A stretch of 64,000 nucleotides of DNA from Paenibacillus tarimensis (GTDB lineage: Bacteria; Bacillota; Bacilli; Paenibacillales; Paenibacillaceae): positions 1-64,000 of the forward strand of contig NZ_JAKGAO010000020.1 of NCBI RefSeq assembly GCF_021532315.1, in the 5' to 3' direction. Under the pieces are notes generated by a model that did not search any database, was not told the DNA's origin, and was given only the letters and a program-made list of their open reading frames with translations. Positions 35,076 through 44,776 of the stretch are shown piece by piece; the first letter of the stretch is position 1, and every line of letters begins with the position of its first letter. A program made the translations under genes and the position numbers.

Positions 35076-35227
35076 TTATCGGAACCCCCTACCTATAATA
35101 AAAAAGCGGCAATCTGTGAGCCATTTCATGGGTATCGCTATTAACCCCTTAAGCCAACCCTGCAAAGGAGTGATGACTACAGCGCTGTACCCGTGCCACA
35201 TATTATCTAACAAAGGAGATTGATCTA

Positions 35228-36190
35228 GTGAGAAAAACCAGCTATCTGGCATCTATGTTCGCTATGGCTTTCATGCTGGCCGTGTCTGGTCTGCCGCTTC
35301 TCTCCCCTGGAACCGCTTATGCTGGTGACGCTTCTGGCACAACGGCAAGCATCTCGGATATTCTGAAATATCAGCATGCCGATGGCGGATGGCGAAAGGA
35401 TTACAGCAAGACAAGCGGTGAATGGGCAAAGTCTACGATTGACAACAAGGCAACGTATTCTGAAATTAGAAGACTCGCCGCAGAATACAGCAAGACGAAG
35501 GAAACCAGATACTCAGCCGCCGCTATTAAAGGGATTAACTTCCTCTTGAATATGCAGTACAGCAACGGAGGCTGGCCGCAGATCTACAAGAGCTCCGGCT
35601 ACCACAAACATATTACGTATAATGATAATGCGATGGTTAATGTCATGATCCTGCTGGATGAAGTCGCGAACCGCCAAGGGAACTTCTCGTTTGTGGACAG
35701 CACGCTCGCCGGCAGAAGCAGAACAGCGGTGGCTAAAGGAGTGGACAACTTCCTTAGAACACAAGTTGTTGTGAACGGGAAATTGACCGTATGGGGGCAG
35801 CAGCATGATTCAGTAACGCTCAAGCCTGCAGGCGCCCGTATCTATGAAGTACCATCTCTCTGTGCTAATGAAAGTGTTGGCATTGTTAAGTTCTTGAAGA
35901 CGAGGCCTGCCACATCTCAGATTACAGCTTCTATTAAAGCTGCTGAGGAATGGTTTAAGGCGGTTAAGCTTACCGGCATCCGAATTGTAAAAACAAGCAC
36001 AGACGTTACCGTCGTTAACGATCCCAGCGTTACGACCCCTATCTGGGCTCGCTTCTATGAACTGGGCACGAATAAGCCGATCTTTGTCGGCCGGGATGGT
36101 ATCGTGAAATACAAGCTGAGCGATATTGATCAGGAACGCAGAACAGGCTACGCCTGGTATGGCAACTGGCCGTCTTCGTTGGTGAAATAA
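35228..36190 (+). CDS. Secreted pectate lyase, polysaccharide lyase family 10
   Basis: A 320-residue enzyme cleaving polygalacturonate by beta-elimination outside the cell. The signal peptide (about 1-32) ends at AYA-GD. The PL10 fold features are YQHADGGWRKDY, LNMQYSNGGWPQIYK, the HITYNDNAMVN metal/active-site segment, and the C-terminal IWARFYE...RRTGYAWYGNWP. Length matches single-domain PL10 enzymes; no carbohydrate-binding module is attached. The GTG start has AAAGGAG upstream. It is monocistronic and convergent with the cnt operon. No sugar-binding ABC genes are adjacent. Confidence 0.9.
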   Translation: MRKTSYLASMFAMAFMLAVSGLPLLSPGTAYAGDASGTTASISDILKYQHADGGWRKDYSKTSGEWAKSTIDNKATYSEIRRLAAEYSKTKETRYSAAAIKGINFLLNMQYSNGGWPQIYKSSGYHKHITYNDNAMVNVMILLDEVANRQGNFSFVDSTLAGRSRTAVAKGVDNFLRTQVVVNGKLTVWGQQHDSVTLKPAGARIYEVPSLCANESVGIVKFLKTRPATSQITASIKAAEEWFKAVKLTGIRIVKTSTDVTVVNDPSVTTPIWARFYELGTNKPIFVGRDGIVKYKLSDIDQERRTGYAWYGNWPSSLVK

Positions 36191-36192
36191 GA

Positions 36193-36250
36193 TAAAATAA
36201 GAACCCGGTCGGAGCTTGAAGACATTCAACCGCTCCGCCGGGTTCTGTTA
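36193..36250. terminator. Bidirectional terminator between pectate lyase and the cnt operon
   Basis: GAACCCGGTCGGAGC (36201-36215) pairs with GCTCCGCCGGGTTC (36232-36245). T-rich sequence follows on both strands (GTTATT on plus, TTATTTTATC on minus). Confidence 0.75.
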
Positions 36251-36251
36251 T

Positions 36252-37478
36252 TCAGCTTGATTTTGTCAAATCTACCGCAAGCTCCTCCTCCGCATCTTTC
36301 CCAACGCCTGATTTCCGCCTGTCGTAGGCGAAAGCCACCATGCATGCGCCCAAGATCGCGCAAATCATGTACATGAATGAGTAAGAGGACAGATCAGCCA
36401 CCGGCCCCATTATGATCCCGCCAAGAGAAACGCCCAAATCGGCCATTGCGATGAACAAGCCGAGCAGCACATTGCGGTTCAGCTTCGGCAGCACAAAGGT
36501 CAGATACGTCGTCAGCGACGGATAGATAAGCGCTTGCGCCGTACCCATCAGGACAGCCCCGGCATAGAAGAAGACCGGTCCGCCATTCGTGGAGAAGCTG
36601 ACACACTGCGCGGCTATGGCCAGAATCAGCATCATCCCCATGATATAGGAGGAATGCCATCTGCCGTCTGAAGGTATCTTCTTCCGGACCGTAAACCTGG
36701 CCAGGACTACGACAGCAGCCTGGATCATTAGGTATATGCCTGCATTGCCGCCTGATACCTGCCCGGCGTACAGCGGGATAAACGTTGTCACCGCGCCGAA
36801 TATAAGCGAAGCGGCCAGCATCAGGACACTACATCTGAACAGATGCGGGTTCGTTACCAGCTGACCGAAGGACTTAAACATGCCGTTTCCCTGTCCAGCA
36901 GCAGGCGCAGCTGGCTGTAGTTCTTCTTTATCCATCTTGGCAGTGTAGCCTACCAGACCCGTCAATATGGCTATGGCAATCATGGACACGGTAAAATAGC
37001 TCATATCCCCAGCCTGCCACATGCCAAGCGCCAGCAGCGGACCAATAATCCCCGGCATATAGGAGCATAACGAATACAGGGATATCCCCTGCGAACGGTC
37101 CTTCTCCGGCAGCGCGTCAATGATGCCAATCTGCAGGGCCATGGAGAAGAAGGCTGTTGATACACCCTGCAGGCTGCGGGCTGCCAGATAGCCGCCTAAG
37201 CCGGTTAATGTATACAGGATCAAGGCAAAACCATTCAGAATCAGAATAACCCGCAGCACCTTGATCGGCCCGTGCTTATGAATCATGTGGCCAGCCCACG
37301 GCCGGAAGAACATCGTTGTAAACAGGTACGCGCCCATAATGATGCCGATTGTCGTGTTGCTGGCTCCCAGATCCTCTCCCCGCAGGGGAATCATAACATT
37401 CAATATAGCATTGGCACTAAAGTACAGAAGCGTTAACAGATAGAGACGCAGGAAAGGCCAAGACATCGCACCACTCAC
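36252..37478 (-). CDS. cntE: Opine metallophore exporter, MFS family
   Basis: A 408-residue 12-helix major facilitator. By position (last gene of a cntKLMABCDFE operon) it should export the freshly made staphylopine-like metallophore, as CntE does in Staphylococcus aureus. The motif-A-like loop is FFRPWAGHMIHKHGPIKV. The GTG start has AAGGAG ten bases upstream. Sequence alone would only support a generic MFS exporter; the assignment rests on context. It ends at the shared terminator with the pectate lyase gene. Confidence 0.82.
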   Translation of the reverse strand: MSGAMSWPFLRLYLLTLLYFSANAILNVMIPLRGEDLGASNTTIGIIMGAYLFTTMFFRPWAGHMIHKHGPIKVLRVILILNGFALILYTLTGLGGYLAARSLQGVSTAFFSMALQIGIIDALPEKDRSQGISLYSLCSYMPGIIGPLLALGMWQAGDMSYFTVSMIAIAILTGLVGYTAKMDKEELQPAAPAAGQGNGMFKSFGQLVTNPHLFRCSVLMLAASLIFGAVTTFIPLYAGQVSGGNAGIYLMIQAAVVVLARFTVRKKIPSDGRWHSSYIMGMMLILAIAAQCVSFSTNGGPVFFYAGAVLMGTAQALIYPSLTTYLTFVLPKLNRNVLLGLFIAMADLGVSLGGIIMGPVADLSSYSFMYMICAILGACMVAFAYDRRKSGVGKDAEEELAVDLTKSS

Positions 37479-37538
37479 ATCGGTTCTACTCCTTCTAAAC
37501 CTATTCTGTAATCTATTTCACCCTCATAACTGGATCTT

Positions 37539-38282
37539 CTATGTCATAATCATCTGCAGTAGTTTCCGTGTGTAAGCCGACTGAACGTCTTTTAGCTGTT
37601 CAATCCTTATCTTCTCTTCAATCTGTCCCTTGCGAAAAATAATAAGGCTGTCGCAAATATACGCAGCTGCCTGGATGTCATGCGTTATGAAGATATAGCT
37701 CATCTGATAGATTTCTCTTAGCTCCTTGAGCAGCTCAAGGACCTGCATCTGGACAGAACCATCCAATGAGCTGATGGCCTCATCCAGTACAATACACTTC
37801 GGCTCCGTCGAGATGGCTCTGGCAATACATACCCGCTGGGCCTCCCCGCCGGACAGCTCATGCGGATATTTGGCCCGGTAAGAGGGATTCAAGCCTACCT
37901 GATGCAGCAAAACATCGACCTTGCATGCGTCATACTGCTGATCCTTCCGCTGCAGCTTCAGAGGCTCCATAATCGCTTCCTCCACCGTGAAGAACGGGTT
38001 AATGGAGGAGGTGTAATCCTGGAAGACTGCGCTGAGGCTGCCCTGCCGCACCTTACGGTCCTCTACTGGCTGATCCTCGAAGCGAATGGAGCCGCTGTCA
38101 GGCCTCTCGATACCCAGAATGAGACGGCCTAATGTGGATTTTCCGCTGCCGCTCTCCCCGATGATGCCCAAACATTCGCCACGACCGCATTCAAAGCTGA
38201 CATCCCACAGCACCTGCTGGTTTTCCCTGGAGAAAAGCCCGCCCTTGCGATAGGATTTGTGAACATGGCTAGCGGTCAGCAA
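37539..38282 (-). CDS. cntF: Metallophore-metal ABC importer ATPase 2
   Basis: Nickel/peptide-type (Opp/Nik family) ABC ATPase of 248 residues powering import of the metal-loaded opine. Walker A GESGSGKST, signature LSGGEAQRVCIARAI, Walker B CIVLDEAISSLDG and a switch His in FITHD are all present. The likely start is a TTG (giving LTASHVHKSY) with GGAGG eight bases upstream inside the end of cntD, a 14-bp overlap. The ATG 45 bases earlier lacks a site. Confidence 0.88.
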   Translation of the reverse strand: MLTASHVHKSYRKGGLFSRENQQVLWDVSFECGRGECLGIIGESGSGKSTLGRLILGIERPDSGSIRFEDQPVEDRKVRQGSLSAVFQDYTSSINPFFTVEEAIMEPLKLQRKDQQYDACKVDVLLHQVGLNPSYRAKYPHELSGGEAQRVCIARAISTEPKCIVLDEAISSLDGSVQMQVLELLKELREIYQMSYIFITHDIQAAAYICDSLIIFRKGQIEEKIRIEQLKDVQSAYTRKLLQMIMT

Positions 38283-39090
38283 GGGCCATTCCTCCCATAA
38301 CGTTCTCAAAATGTTGACTAAGCGCAAGCTTAGACGAGACTAAATACCGCGTATATTCATGCTGTGCTTCCGTAAAGATCGCCTGGGTGGTTCCTCGCTC
38401 CACAATCTCGCCATCCTTCATGACCAGAACATCGTCGGCGATTTTCCGGACAACACCCAGATCATGGGATATGAAGATCATCGAGCAGCCCATCACTTCA
38501 CGCAGGCGAATAAACTGCTCAACCACTTCAAATTGTGAGATGGTATCGAGTGCAGTCGTGGGCTCATCCGCGATTATGATATCCGGCTCCAGTGCAATCG
38601 CGAGGGCGATCATCACACGCTGCAGCATGCCGCCAGACAGCTCGTGCGGATATTTATTCAGCAGCTCAACCGGATTGCTCAGCTTGACGCTCTCCATCGC
38701 CTTAGCCATATGATCTGTGAATGCCTGCTTGCTCCAGTTGAAATGCTGATCCAGCGTCTCCTTGAGGTGTACACCGAGCTTGCTGGACGGATCGAATGCA
38801 CGCATACCGTTTTGCAGGATCATGCACAGATTCTTTCCCCTCTTCCTGCGCATTTCTTTCTCAGAGAGAAGACTTAAGTTTTCTCCTTGGAAGAGAATAT
38901 CGCCGGATTGGCGAATCGAGCCCTTATTGAGCCGCATGATCGACCTGCAGGTTACGGACTTGCCGCTGCCGCTTTCTCCTACAATGGCCAGACAGCTGCC
39001 CTGCTTGAGCTTGAACGAGCTGTCCGGTACGATCGTACGGCCGGTTGAACCATCCCAGATTTTCAGATTCTTGACATCCAGTATGTTCAT
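38269..39090 (-). CDS. cntD: Metallophore-metal ABC importer ATPase 1
   Basis: A 273-residue Opp/Nik-type ATPase with Walker A GESGSGKSVT, signature LSGGMLQRVMIALAIA, Walker B IIIADEPTTALD and switch His in FISHD. It lies between the permease cntC and the second ATPase cntF, the order seen in staphylococcal cnt operons. Confidence 0.9.
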   Translation of the reverse strand: MNILDVKNLKIWDGSTGRTIVPDSSFKLKQGSCLAIVGESGSGKSVTCRSIMRLNKGSIRQSGDILFQGENLSLLSEKEMRRKRGKNLCMILQNGMRAFDPSSKLGVHLKETLDQHFNWSKQAFTDHMAKAMESVKLSNPVELLNKYPHELSGGMLQRVMIALAIALEPDIIIADEPTTALDTISQFEVVEQFIRLREVMGCSMIFISHDLGVVRKIADDVLVMKDGEIVERGTTQAIFTEAQHEYTRYLVSSKLALSQHFENVMGGMALADR

Positions 39091-39096
39091 ACGTAA

Positions 39097-39993
39097 TTAT
39101 GCCACCTCTTTTCCTAGCAGCTGCTTCGCAGGCGCAGCAGATGTTTGCTCTGCAGCCTTGCTTGTTGACGTCCTTAACTTGGGATCAAGGGCAGCTTGTA
39201 GGGCATCCGACAAGAAGTTTATCGCGGATACAACGATAATAATGGTTAATCCGGGAGCCAGCATCAGCTCCGGCCGGGAGAACATGACTGCTCTGGCTTC
39301 GTTCAGCATCATGCCCCATTCCGCAGTAGGCGCCTGAACGCCAAGGCCGAGGAAGGAGAAGCCGGATATCTGCAGGATCATCGAGCCGAACGAGCTGCTT
39401 GAAACAACAGCTACGTCAGACGCTGTTACGGGGATGATATGCCTGCGGATGATATGGAAACTGCCGGCACCTGCAGCCTTGGCGAATCGTACATATTCCG
39501 ATTCGGCATACTGCAGCACAGACGTCCGGATGACCCGGGCGAACCAGGCCCATTTTGTCAGGATGAAGGCGGCCAGAATGTTCTCAAGACCCACACCCAT
39601 GATGCCGACAATCGCCAGTGTCATCACGTAGCCCGGGAAAGACAGCATCACATCACAGACGCGCATCAGGACGGCATCCACTTTTCCCCTGAAGAAGCCC
39701 GCAAGGAAGCCGACAACCGTTCCGAGCATCACAGAGCCTGCCAATGCAGCTAGCACCCACAGCACACTTGGACGTATGCCATATATTAATCGGGACAGGA
39801 TACACCTGCCCAGATGGTCATTCCCGAGCAGATATTCCCATGAGGAGGCTGCATACCGCAGCTTCATATTGACTTCATTCGGATCATGCGGCGCAAACAG
39901 CGGAGCGAATATCCCTGCAGTCAGCACGATGGCAAGAATGGATAACGAAATGGCGGCCAGCTTATCTTTCCATATATTTCTCAGCATGCTCAT
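39097..39993 (-). CDS. cntC: Metallophore-metal ABC importer permease 2
   Basis: A 298-residue DppC/NikC-like permease. It has an N-terminal helix, then about five membrane helices with the family loop YVRFAKAAGAGSFHIIRRHIIP coupling to the ATPases. It starts directly after the cntB stop. The Ala/Lys-rich tail after the last helix is unusual but has no recognised meaning. Confidence 0.9.
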   Translation of the reverse strand: MSMLRNIWKDKLAAISLSILAIVLTAGIFAPLFAPHDPNEVNMKLRYAASSWEYLLGNDHLGRCILSRLIYGIRPSVLWVLAALAGSVMLGTVVGFLAGFFRGKVDAVLMRVCDVMLSFPGYVMTLAIVGIMGVGLENILAAFILTKWAWFARVIRTSVLQYAESEYVRFAKAAGAGSFHIIRRHIIPVTASDVAVVSSSSFGSMILQISGFSFLGLGVQAPTAEWGMMLNEARAVMFSRPELMLAPGLTIIIVVSAINFLSDALQAALDPKLRTSTSKAAEQTSAAPAKQLLGKEVA

Positions 39994-40926
39994 TTAGAGA
40001 TCCTTCCTTAATTTCGGATTTATCACCGCGTTGATAATGTCGGACAGGGTGTTGAACAGCACAAAGGCGACCGCTAATACGAGTACGTAAGCCTGAATCA
40101 TCGGAAAGTCTCGGCTTAGGATCGACTTGATGCTCAGGCTGCCCAGCCCCGGCCAGGCAAAGACATTTTCAACAACGACCGTACTGCCCAGTATGATAGG
40201 GACCGCCATACAGAATACCGAAACTGCGACCTGCAGCGAGTTCTTCAGAATTTTTCCCGTAATCTTCTTCTCAGGCAGTCCGCATGCTCTGCCATACAGG
40301 ACATAATCTTCATTCAGGTTGCTGATTATCGCACTGCGGACGAAACGGAAGTAAATGCCCGCATAGCTGATCGCGATTACTATAACCGGAAGGACATAGC
40401 TGGCTAGCGAGTTCATCCCGCTTGTCGGCAGTAAGTCCAGCTTCACGGAGAAGTACCAGATCATCAAGGCCGCAAGCCAGTAGGACGGCATGGAGGTCAA
40501 GAAGAAGGAGAAGCCTCTGACCGATTTATCGACCAGTTTCCCCTCCTGCAGCGCACAGATTACACCCAAAGCAATCGATAGCAGGATAATGACCGCAACA
40601 GAGACCAGTGTCAGCTTTAATGTATTAAGGAAAGCCGGTCCGAGGATCGACCACACCGGCTGTCCGGTTACATAGGAATCTCCAAAATCCAGCTGCAGGC
40701 AGGAAGCCGCCCACTCGATATACTGAACAATGAAAGGCTGATCCAGCCCCAGCTCTTCTCTCGTCTGGCTAAGCAGCTCTTCCGTAATAACAGGGACTTC
40801 CTGCGCCTGCAGCACAAGCTCTGCCGGATCATGCGGAGACAGGTTAATAAGAATGAAGGTCAGGAATGAAATGACCACCAGTAAAGGGATTGATATCAGC
40901 AGCCTGCGTAAGATATAGCGCCCCAT
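39994..40926 (-). CDS. cntB: Metallophore-metal ABC importer permease 1
   Basis: A 310-residue DppB/NikB-like permease. The N-terminus MGRYILRRLLISIPLLVVISFLTF is typical, as are the coupling loop VLYGRACGLPEKKI and six predicted helices. It is preceded 15 bp upstream by cntA and directly abuts cntC. Confidence 0.9.
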   Translation of the reverse strand: MGRYILRRLLISIPLLVVISFLTFILINLSPHDPAELVLQAQEVPVITEELLSQTREELGLDQPFIVQYIEWAASCLQLDFGDSYVTGQPVWSILGPAFLNTLKLTLVSVAVIILLSIALGVICALQEGKLVDKSVRGFSFFLTSMPSYWLAALMIWYFSVKLDLLPTSGMNSLASYVLPVIVIAISYAGIYFRFVRSAIISNLNEDYVLYGRACGLPEKKITGKILKNSLQVAVSVFCMAVPIILGSTVVVENVFAWPGLGSLSIKSILSRDFPMIQAYVLVLAVAFVLFNTLSDIINAVINPKLRKDL

Positions 40927-40941
40927 AGCAATCTCCTTTAC

Positions 40942-42579
40942 TTATTCAAAATGCATGCGTTCAAATGGCAGCTCAAATTGTGTTTGCTTGAACGAGATGC
41001 CCTGCAGCTGTTTAGGCGCAACCATCGTGACACTGCCATTCGTCAAGGGGATAAAGACAGCTTCATCATGAACAATCGTCAAGATATCGGCGTACAACGA
41101 CTTGCGGGTTTCCTCATCGGTCGAAACCATAACATCCTCGATTTTCTTGTACAGCTCATCGGCCTTCGCAATTCCGCTTGTCGTATGCAGATAAGAAGAC
41201 GGTGAGGTGAAAGCAGAGATGGTACTCTGCGGATCGTACGCCAGCCCCCAAGTCTGATTAAATAATAAATCGTAATCCCCCGTTGATCTCCTGTTCGCAA
41301 TCGAAGTGGACTCCTCGCCGGTCAGCTCCAGCTCCATGCCGATCTCCTTCAGGGAATGCTGAATAAATTCCGCCTGCACTTTCTGCGAAGATGAATTGAC
41401 ATCATAATACAGGTTCATGGCTAAAGGCTTGCCGCCTTTCGTTCTGACTGCACTGCCATTCTCCAGGGACCAGCCTGCCTCTTCCAGCAGCTTGACTGCC
41501 TGCTCCACGTCATAGCCGCGTTCCTTGAGGTCAACATTGGCGTAATTGACATTGGAAGAGAACAGCGTATTCGCCGGAGCCTCCGTACCCTCAAATATTT
41601 GCTCGCTGATCGTCTCCCGGTCAATCGCGTACCAGATCGCTTCGCGGACAGCTGTTTCCTGTACAGGGTTGCCCGCTCTGCTGCTGTTGGCCACAATCAT
41701 CTTCGTATTCATCGGTTCACTTCTTACGAGCTGGTAGTCACCGGATTCAACCAGCGTATTCATCGCTTCGACGTCCAGGCTGTCAGCCCCCCGGTCATCC
41801 GTGAATACCATATTCACTTCACCTTTTTGCAGGGCCAGGAATGTCGTCTCTCCCTGCGGAAGAACCTTGGATATAATCCTCTTCACCTTTGGCGCGCCGC
41901 CCCAGTAGCTTTCATTGGCCTCAAAGGTCGCATACTGATCAACCTTGTGTTCCACCAGCTTATAAGGGCCGGTACCGCTGTAGCCATTCACGCCATCCTT
42001 GGTTTCTCCGTTCTTGAAATCGTTTGGAGAGATGAAGACATAGGGTCTGGTCATCGATAATTCTACCAATGCAGGATAATAGGTATCGGACAGAACGAGC
42101 TCGACGGTATATTCATCCTTCACATTGACGCTTACGATTTTCGTTGACAGCTTAATCCAAGAATGCTTCTCCTTATTGTTCTGGACAGCATCCATGTTCT
42201 TCTTCACGGCTTCGGCATTAAACGGTAAGCCGTCATGGAAGGTGACACCTTCACGCAGGTGGAAGGTATACACCTTCCCGTCCTCGGAGATATCCCACGA
42301 TTCAGCCAGCAGCGGCTTGATTCCGTCAGCGGTATTCTCTACCAGTGACTCGTACACCATTCCTTGGGCCGGCATGGAGCCGGAATATAGATGCGGATTC
42401 ATATCGAGAATATCCTTGGATGATGCATAGATGATCTCCTGCTTCGTTTCCTTGGATCCTGAGTTTGCTCCCGTATCTGTTGTCGTTCCTGTTTCGGTGC
42501 TGCCGCTGCTGCAGCCTGCCACCAGTACTGCGGATAGTGTGCAGATGGATAAGAAATTAGTCATTTTGCTCGATTTCAC
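40942..42579 (-). CDS. cntA: Opine metallophore-binding lipoprotein
   Basis: A family 5 (Opp/Nik type) solute-binding protein of about 545 residues that captures the metal-metallophore complex outside the cell. The lipobox LVAGC lies in the signal peptide and is followed by a Ser/Thr/Gly linker. The probable start is the GTG at 42579 (VKSSKMTNFL) with AGGGGG seven bases upstream, 23 bp after the cntM stop. The longer frame overlapping cntM has no ribosome site. The fold hallmark TFHLREGVTFHDGLPFNAEAV is present. Confidence 0.9.
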   Translation of the reverse strand: MKSSKMTNFLSICTLSAVLVAGCSSGSTETGTTTDTGANSGSKETKQEIIYASSKDILDMNPHLYSGSMPAQGMVYESLVENTADGIKPLLAESWDISEDGKVYTFHLREGVTFHDGLPFNAEAVKKNMDAVQNNKEKHSWIKLSTKIVSVNVKDEYTVELVLSDTYYPALVELSMTRPYVFISPNDFKNGETKDGVNGYSGTGPYKLVEHKVDQYATFEANESYWGGAPKVKRIISKVLPQGETTFLALQKGEVNMVFTDDRGADSLDVEAMNTLVESGDYQLVRSEPMNTKMIVANSSRAGNPVQETAVREAIWYAIDRETISEQIFEGTEAPANTLFSSNVNYANVDLKERGYDVEQAVKLLEEAGWSLENGSAVRTKGGKPLAMNLYYDVNSSSQKVQAEFIQHSLKEIGMELELTGEESTSIANRRSTGDYDLLFNQTWGLAYDPQSTISAFTSPSSYLHTTSGIAKADELYKKIEDVMVSTDEETRKSLYADILTIVHDEAVFIPLTNGSVTMVAPKQLQGISFKQTQFELPFERMHFE

Positions 42580-42602
42580 TTGGCTTCCCCCTGTAGTAAA
42601 CG

Positions 42603-43919
42603 CTAATTCAACGCTTCTGATTCTGTAAATTTTACAATTCCACTGCATATCATCTTCAAATCTTCCTCAAAGCTGCGGATGACGAAGGCATCGGATAGTA
42701 ATTCACCCTGATGGGCTTCAGAGGCATGCCTCAGCTTGCTTTCATAAGTTGCGATGAAGGTATCAATGGTTGGACAAGCAGTTCCCAGATACTTGGCGAT
42801 GCCCTGAATGATCTTGATCCGGTAATAATCCTCCTTCGGCATTCTTGGGATATCCAGATATCCTTCCCTGTTCACAAACAGCTGTCTTAGCGGCACGGCT
42901 GAGAAGTCGAAGTACCTGCCACGCTCATCCGGTTCGGAGAACGGGTCAATTAGCAGGGACGTATAACGTATGTACAGTAAGTATTCCTGATGGATTGGCT
43001 CCAAACGGGGAAAATTCTCAATGTCATGCCGCGATAAACTCTCCAGTCTCACCGGATAATTGTCATCCGTCATGAATTTCAGCAGGTTAACGCCCGTCAT
43101 ATTCAGCCTCTCGGTAACCGCCGTGATCTCCTTCCACTGGGCCAGCATACTGCGGATCAGCTGCTGTGTGATCGGCCCCTCCGGGAACATCTTATACACG
43201 TACTTGGGCACGTCTACCTCTCCGAATATGACAGCCAGCGAGAAGTCATTCATGAACAGCGGCGGATGTACGTACAGCGATATATTCCGGCTCTCCGCCT
43301 CTAGCGGCGAATTCATGACTTCCAAAGTCATTCCCAGCCGCTCATACAGCTCACACAGCCTGCCAATATTCTGGGAAGGACGGTGTGTTGAGCCGATGAA
43401 GACCTTCCTCTTCACTGCTGTCGTCAGCACCTGGTTGGACGGCCGGTCATGCTTCCAGCGCGTGTCTCCCAGATAGGTAGAGAAGCTAATAATCTCCGCG
43501 TTGCTGTTAAGATCACTCATATAATGGCTCACCAGGCTGTTGGAACCGAACGTTGGTGAAATGAGAACGATGCATTTGACCTGCTTCTTCACCTGATTAT
43601 TGATCTGCTGCAGGACACTGATATACGCATCCGTTGTTACGGAGAATATCAGGGTGTCCCATTCCCCAGCAATTGTTCCGTACCCGTGGAACACTTCATC
43701 CAGCAAGCATTCACCTTCGAGCTGTCTGTGCTGTTCGTTCTGAATATCTGCCCGGATGAGCTGACTGCTCTCCTTAACAGCCTGGAAGAAGGGTTCCGAA
43801 CGAACCGATTCCCGCCCGGCCATTCCAACTGCACATCCCAGCTTATTCTTAAGGGACACAGCAAGCTGAATGGAAGCAGGACCCGTCCCCAGTACCAAGA
43901 CACGTTTGAAATCACTCAT
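42603..43919 (-). CDS. cntM: Opine metallophore dehydrogenase
   Basis: 438 residues. It joins the CntL product to a 2-oxoacid by reductive amination, the last step of staphylopine-type synthesis. The N-terminal Rossmann loop is LVLGTGPASIQLA; Arg36 in MAGRES matches S. aureus Arg33, linked to NADPH use. Asp152 in YLGDTR aligns with S. aureus Asp150, the residue reported to select pyruvate over 2-oxoglutarate. Conserved YVHPPLFMNDFSL, YKMFPEGPIT and DFSAVPLRQ segments match the family. GGGAGG precedes the ATG. With cntK present, the predicted product is staphylopine. Confidence 0.92.
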   Translation of the reverse strand: MSDFKRVLVLGTGPASIQLAVSLKNKLGCAVGMAGRESVRSEPFFQAVKESSQLIRADIQNEQHRQLEGECLLDEVFHGYGTIAGEWDTLIFSVTTDAYISVLQQINNQVKKQVKCIVLISPTFGSNSLVSHYMSDLNSNAEIISFSTYLGDTRWKHDRPSNQVLTTAVKRKVFIGSTHRPSQNIGRLCELYERLGMTLEVMNSPLEAESRNISLYVHPPLFMNDFSLAVIFGEVDVPKYVYKMFPEGPITQQLIRSMLAQWKEITAVTERLNMTGVNLLKFMTDDNYPVRLESLSRHDIENFPRLEPIHQEYLLYIRYTSLLIDPFSEPDERGRYFDFSAVPLRQLFVNREGYLDIPRMPKEDYYRIKIIQGIAKYLGTACPTIDTFIATYESKLRHASEAHQGELLSDAFVIRSFEEDLKMICSGIVKFTESEALN

Positions 43920-43948
43920 ACAGACCTCCCTTTCCTGAAAAAGATGAT

Positions 43949-44743
43949 CTACGCTTTCGTATACAAGGCAATATCGAAGATTTGATCCGGGCGAAGAATC
44001 TGGTTAACCAGCTTCCACTTGCCTCCATCTACTTCTCGCATCGGATAATTGAACAATGACTTTAGTTGGTCTCCGTAACGCATGGCTACTACCACCCGTT
44101 CGTTGGTTAAGCTGTGTAATTGATCGAGCAGCTCATACTTAATTGAAACGGTTGAACTGAAAATGATATGGGTCACGTCTTGAATACATTCGAGCTGCTC
44201 GATATACATTCTCTCCAGCCGGATATTTAATTCGCTTCCTAACCGGTCCACTACCTGCCGTCCGAGATCTATAGCCTCCTCGTCTATATCGATTCCGATC
44301 ACCTCGGCTCCTGTCCGCTTTGCAATTAATAATGGTGTCATAGGAAAAGAGCCCGATCCTACCAGTAAAACATTGGAATCAGGCGTCACCTGGAAGCTTC
44401 CGAATTCATGCTCGATACAGGCCTCAATGTTCTGAAAATAATCGCCCAGCTCGACCTGGCCGCCCAGCAGCTTCAAGGCCCGGTATTTTTCCATAATGGC
44501 TACACAGCGGGCTGACTGCTGTCTCAATTCCTCTACAAGAGAATCAAACGCCTCCGAACCCTGCTGCTCAAGCTGCCCCCAAATGTCCCTGTTACTCTCG
44601 CTAGTTATGTAGGATGAATATTGATCGATCAGCTGCTCCAGCTCCAGGCTGTGCTGCGTTGTGTGGTCATATCTCGCTGCCAGATCCTTAAACTTATCCA
44701 GAAAATCAGTTAAATGCAGCTGTACGCTTGCGGTTGCTTGCAC
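43949..44743 (-). CDS. cntL: Nicotianamine synthase-like aminobutyryltransferase
   Basis: 264 residues. It transfers the 2-aminobutyrate unit of S-adenosylmethionine onto (D-)histidine. The SAM-binding Rossmann core is NVLLVGSGSFPMTPLLIAKR followed by VIGIDIDEEAIDLGRQVV; the C-terminus ends DIALYTKA as in other CntL proteins. The N-terminal helical part (about 1-110) belongs to the nicotianamine-synthase-like fold. GTG start after GGGGTGATC. It sits 33 bp after cntK and 29 bp before cntM. Confidence 0.9.
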   Translation of the reverse strand: MQATASVQLHLTDFLDKFKDLAARYDHTTQHSLELEQLIDQYSSYITSESNRDIWGQLEQQGSEAFDSLVEELRQQSARCVAIMEKYRALKLLGGQVELGDYFQNIEACIEHEFGSFQVTPDSNVLLVGSGSFPMTPLLIAKRTGAEVIGIDIDEEAIDLGRQVVDRLGSELNIRLERMYIEQLECIQDVTHIIFSSTVSIKYELLDQLHSLTNERVVVAMRYGDQLKSLFNYPMREVDGGKWKLVNQILRPDQIFDIALYTKA

Positions 44744-44776
44744 TTGCGATCACCCCGATCCGATTGGTTGGTTGGA

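Noticed and set aside
35180-35194. CAGCGCTG palindrome before the pectate lyase as a cre site
   Set aside because: Only the central AGCGCT fits; the flanks do not match TGWAANCGNTNWCA.
35172-35222. 16-codon ORF (MTTALYPCHILSNKGD) before the pectate lyase
   Set aside because: AAGGAG is only 2 bases from the ATG, and the frame ends inside the pectate lyase ribosome site; likely chance.
42603-43919. Prediction of bacillopaline as the metallophore
   Set aside because: Bacillopaline requires the Ala-type (2-oxoglutarate) CntM; this protein reads YLGDTR, the pyruvate type.
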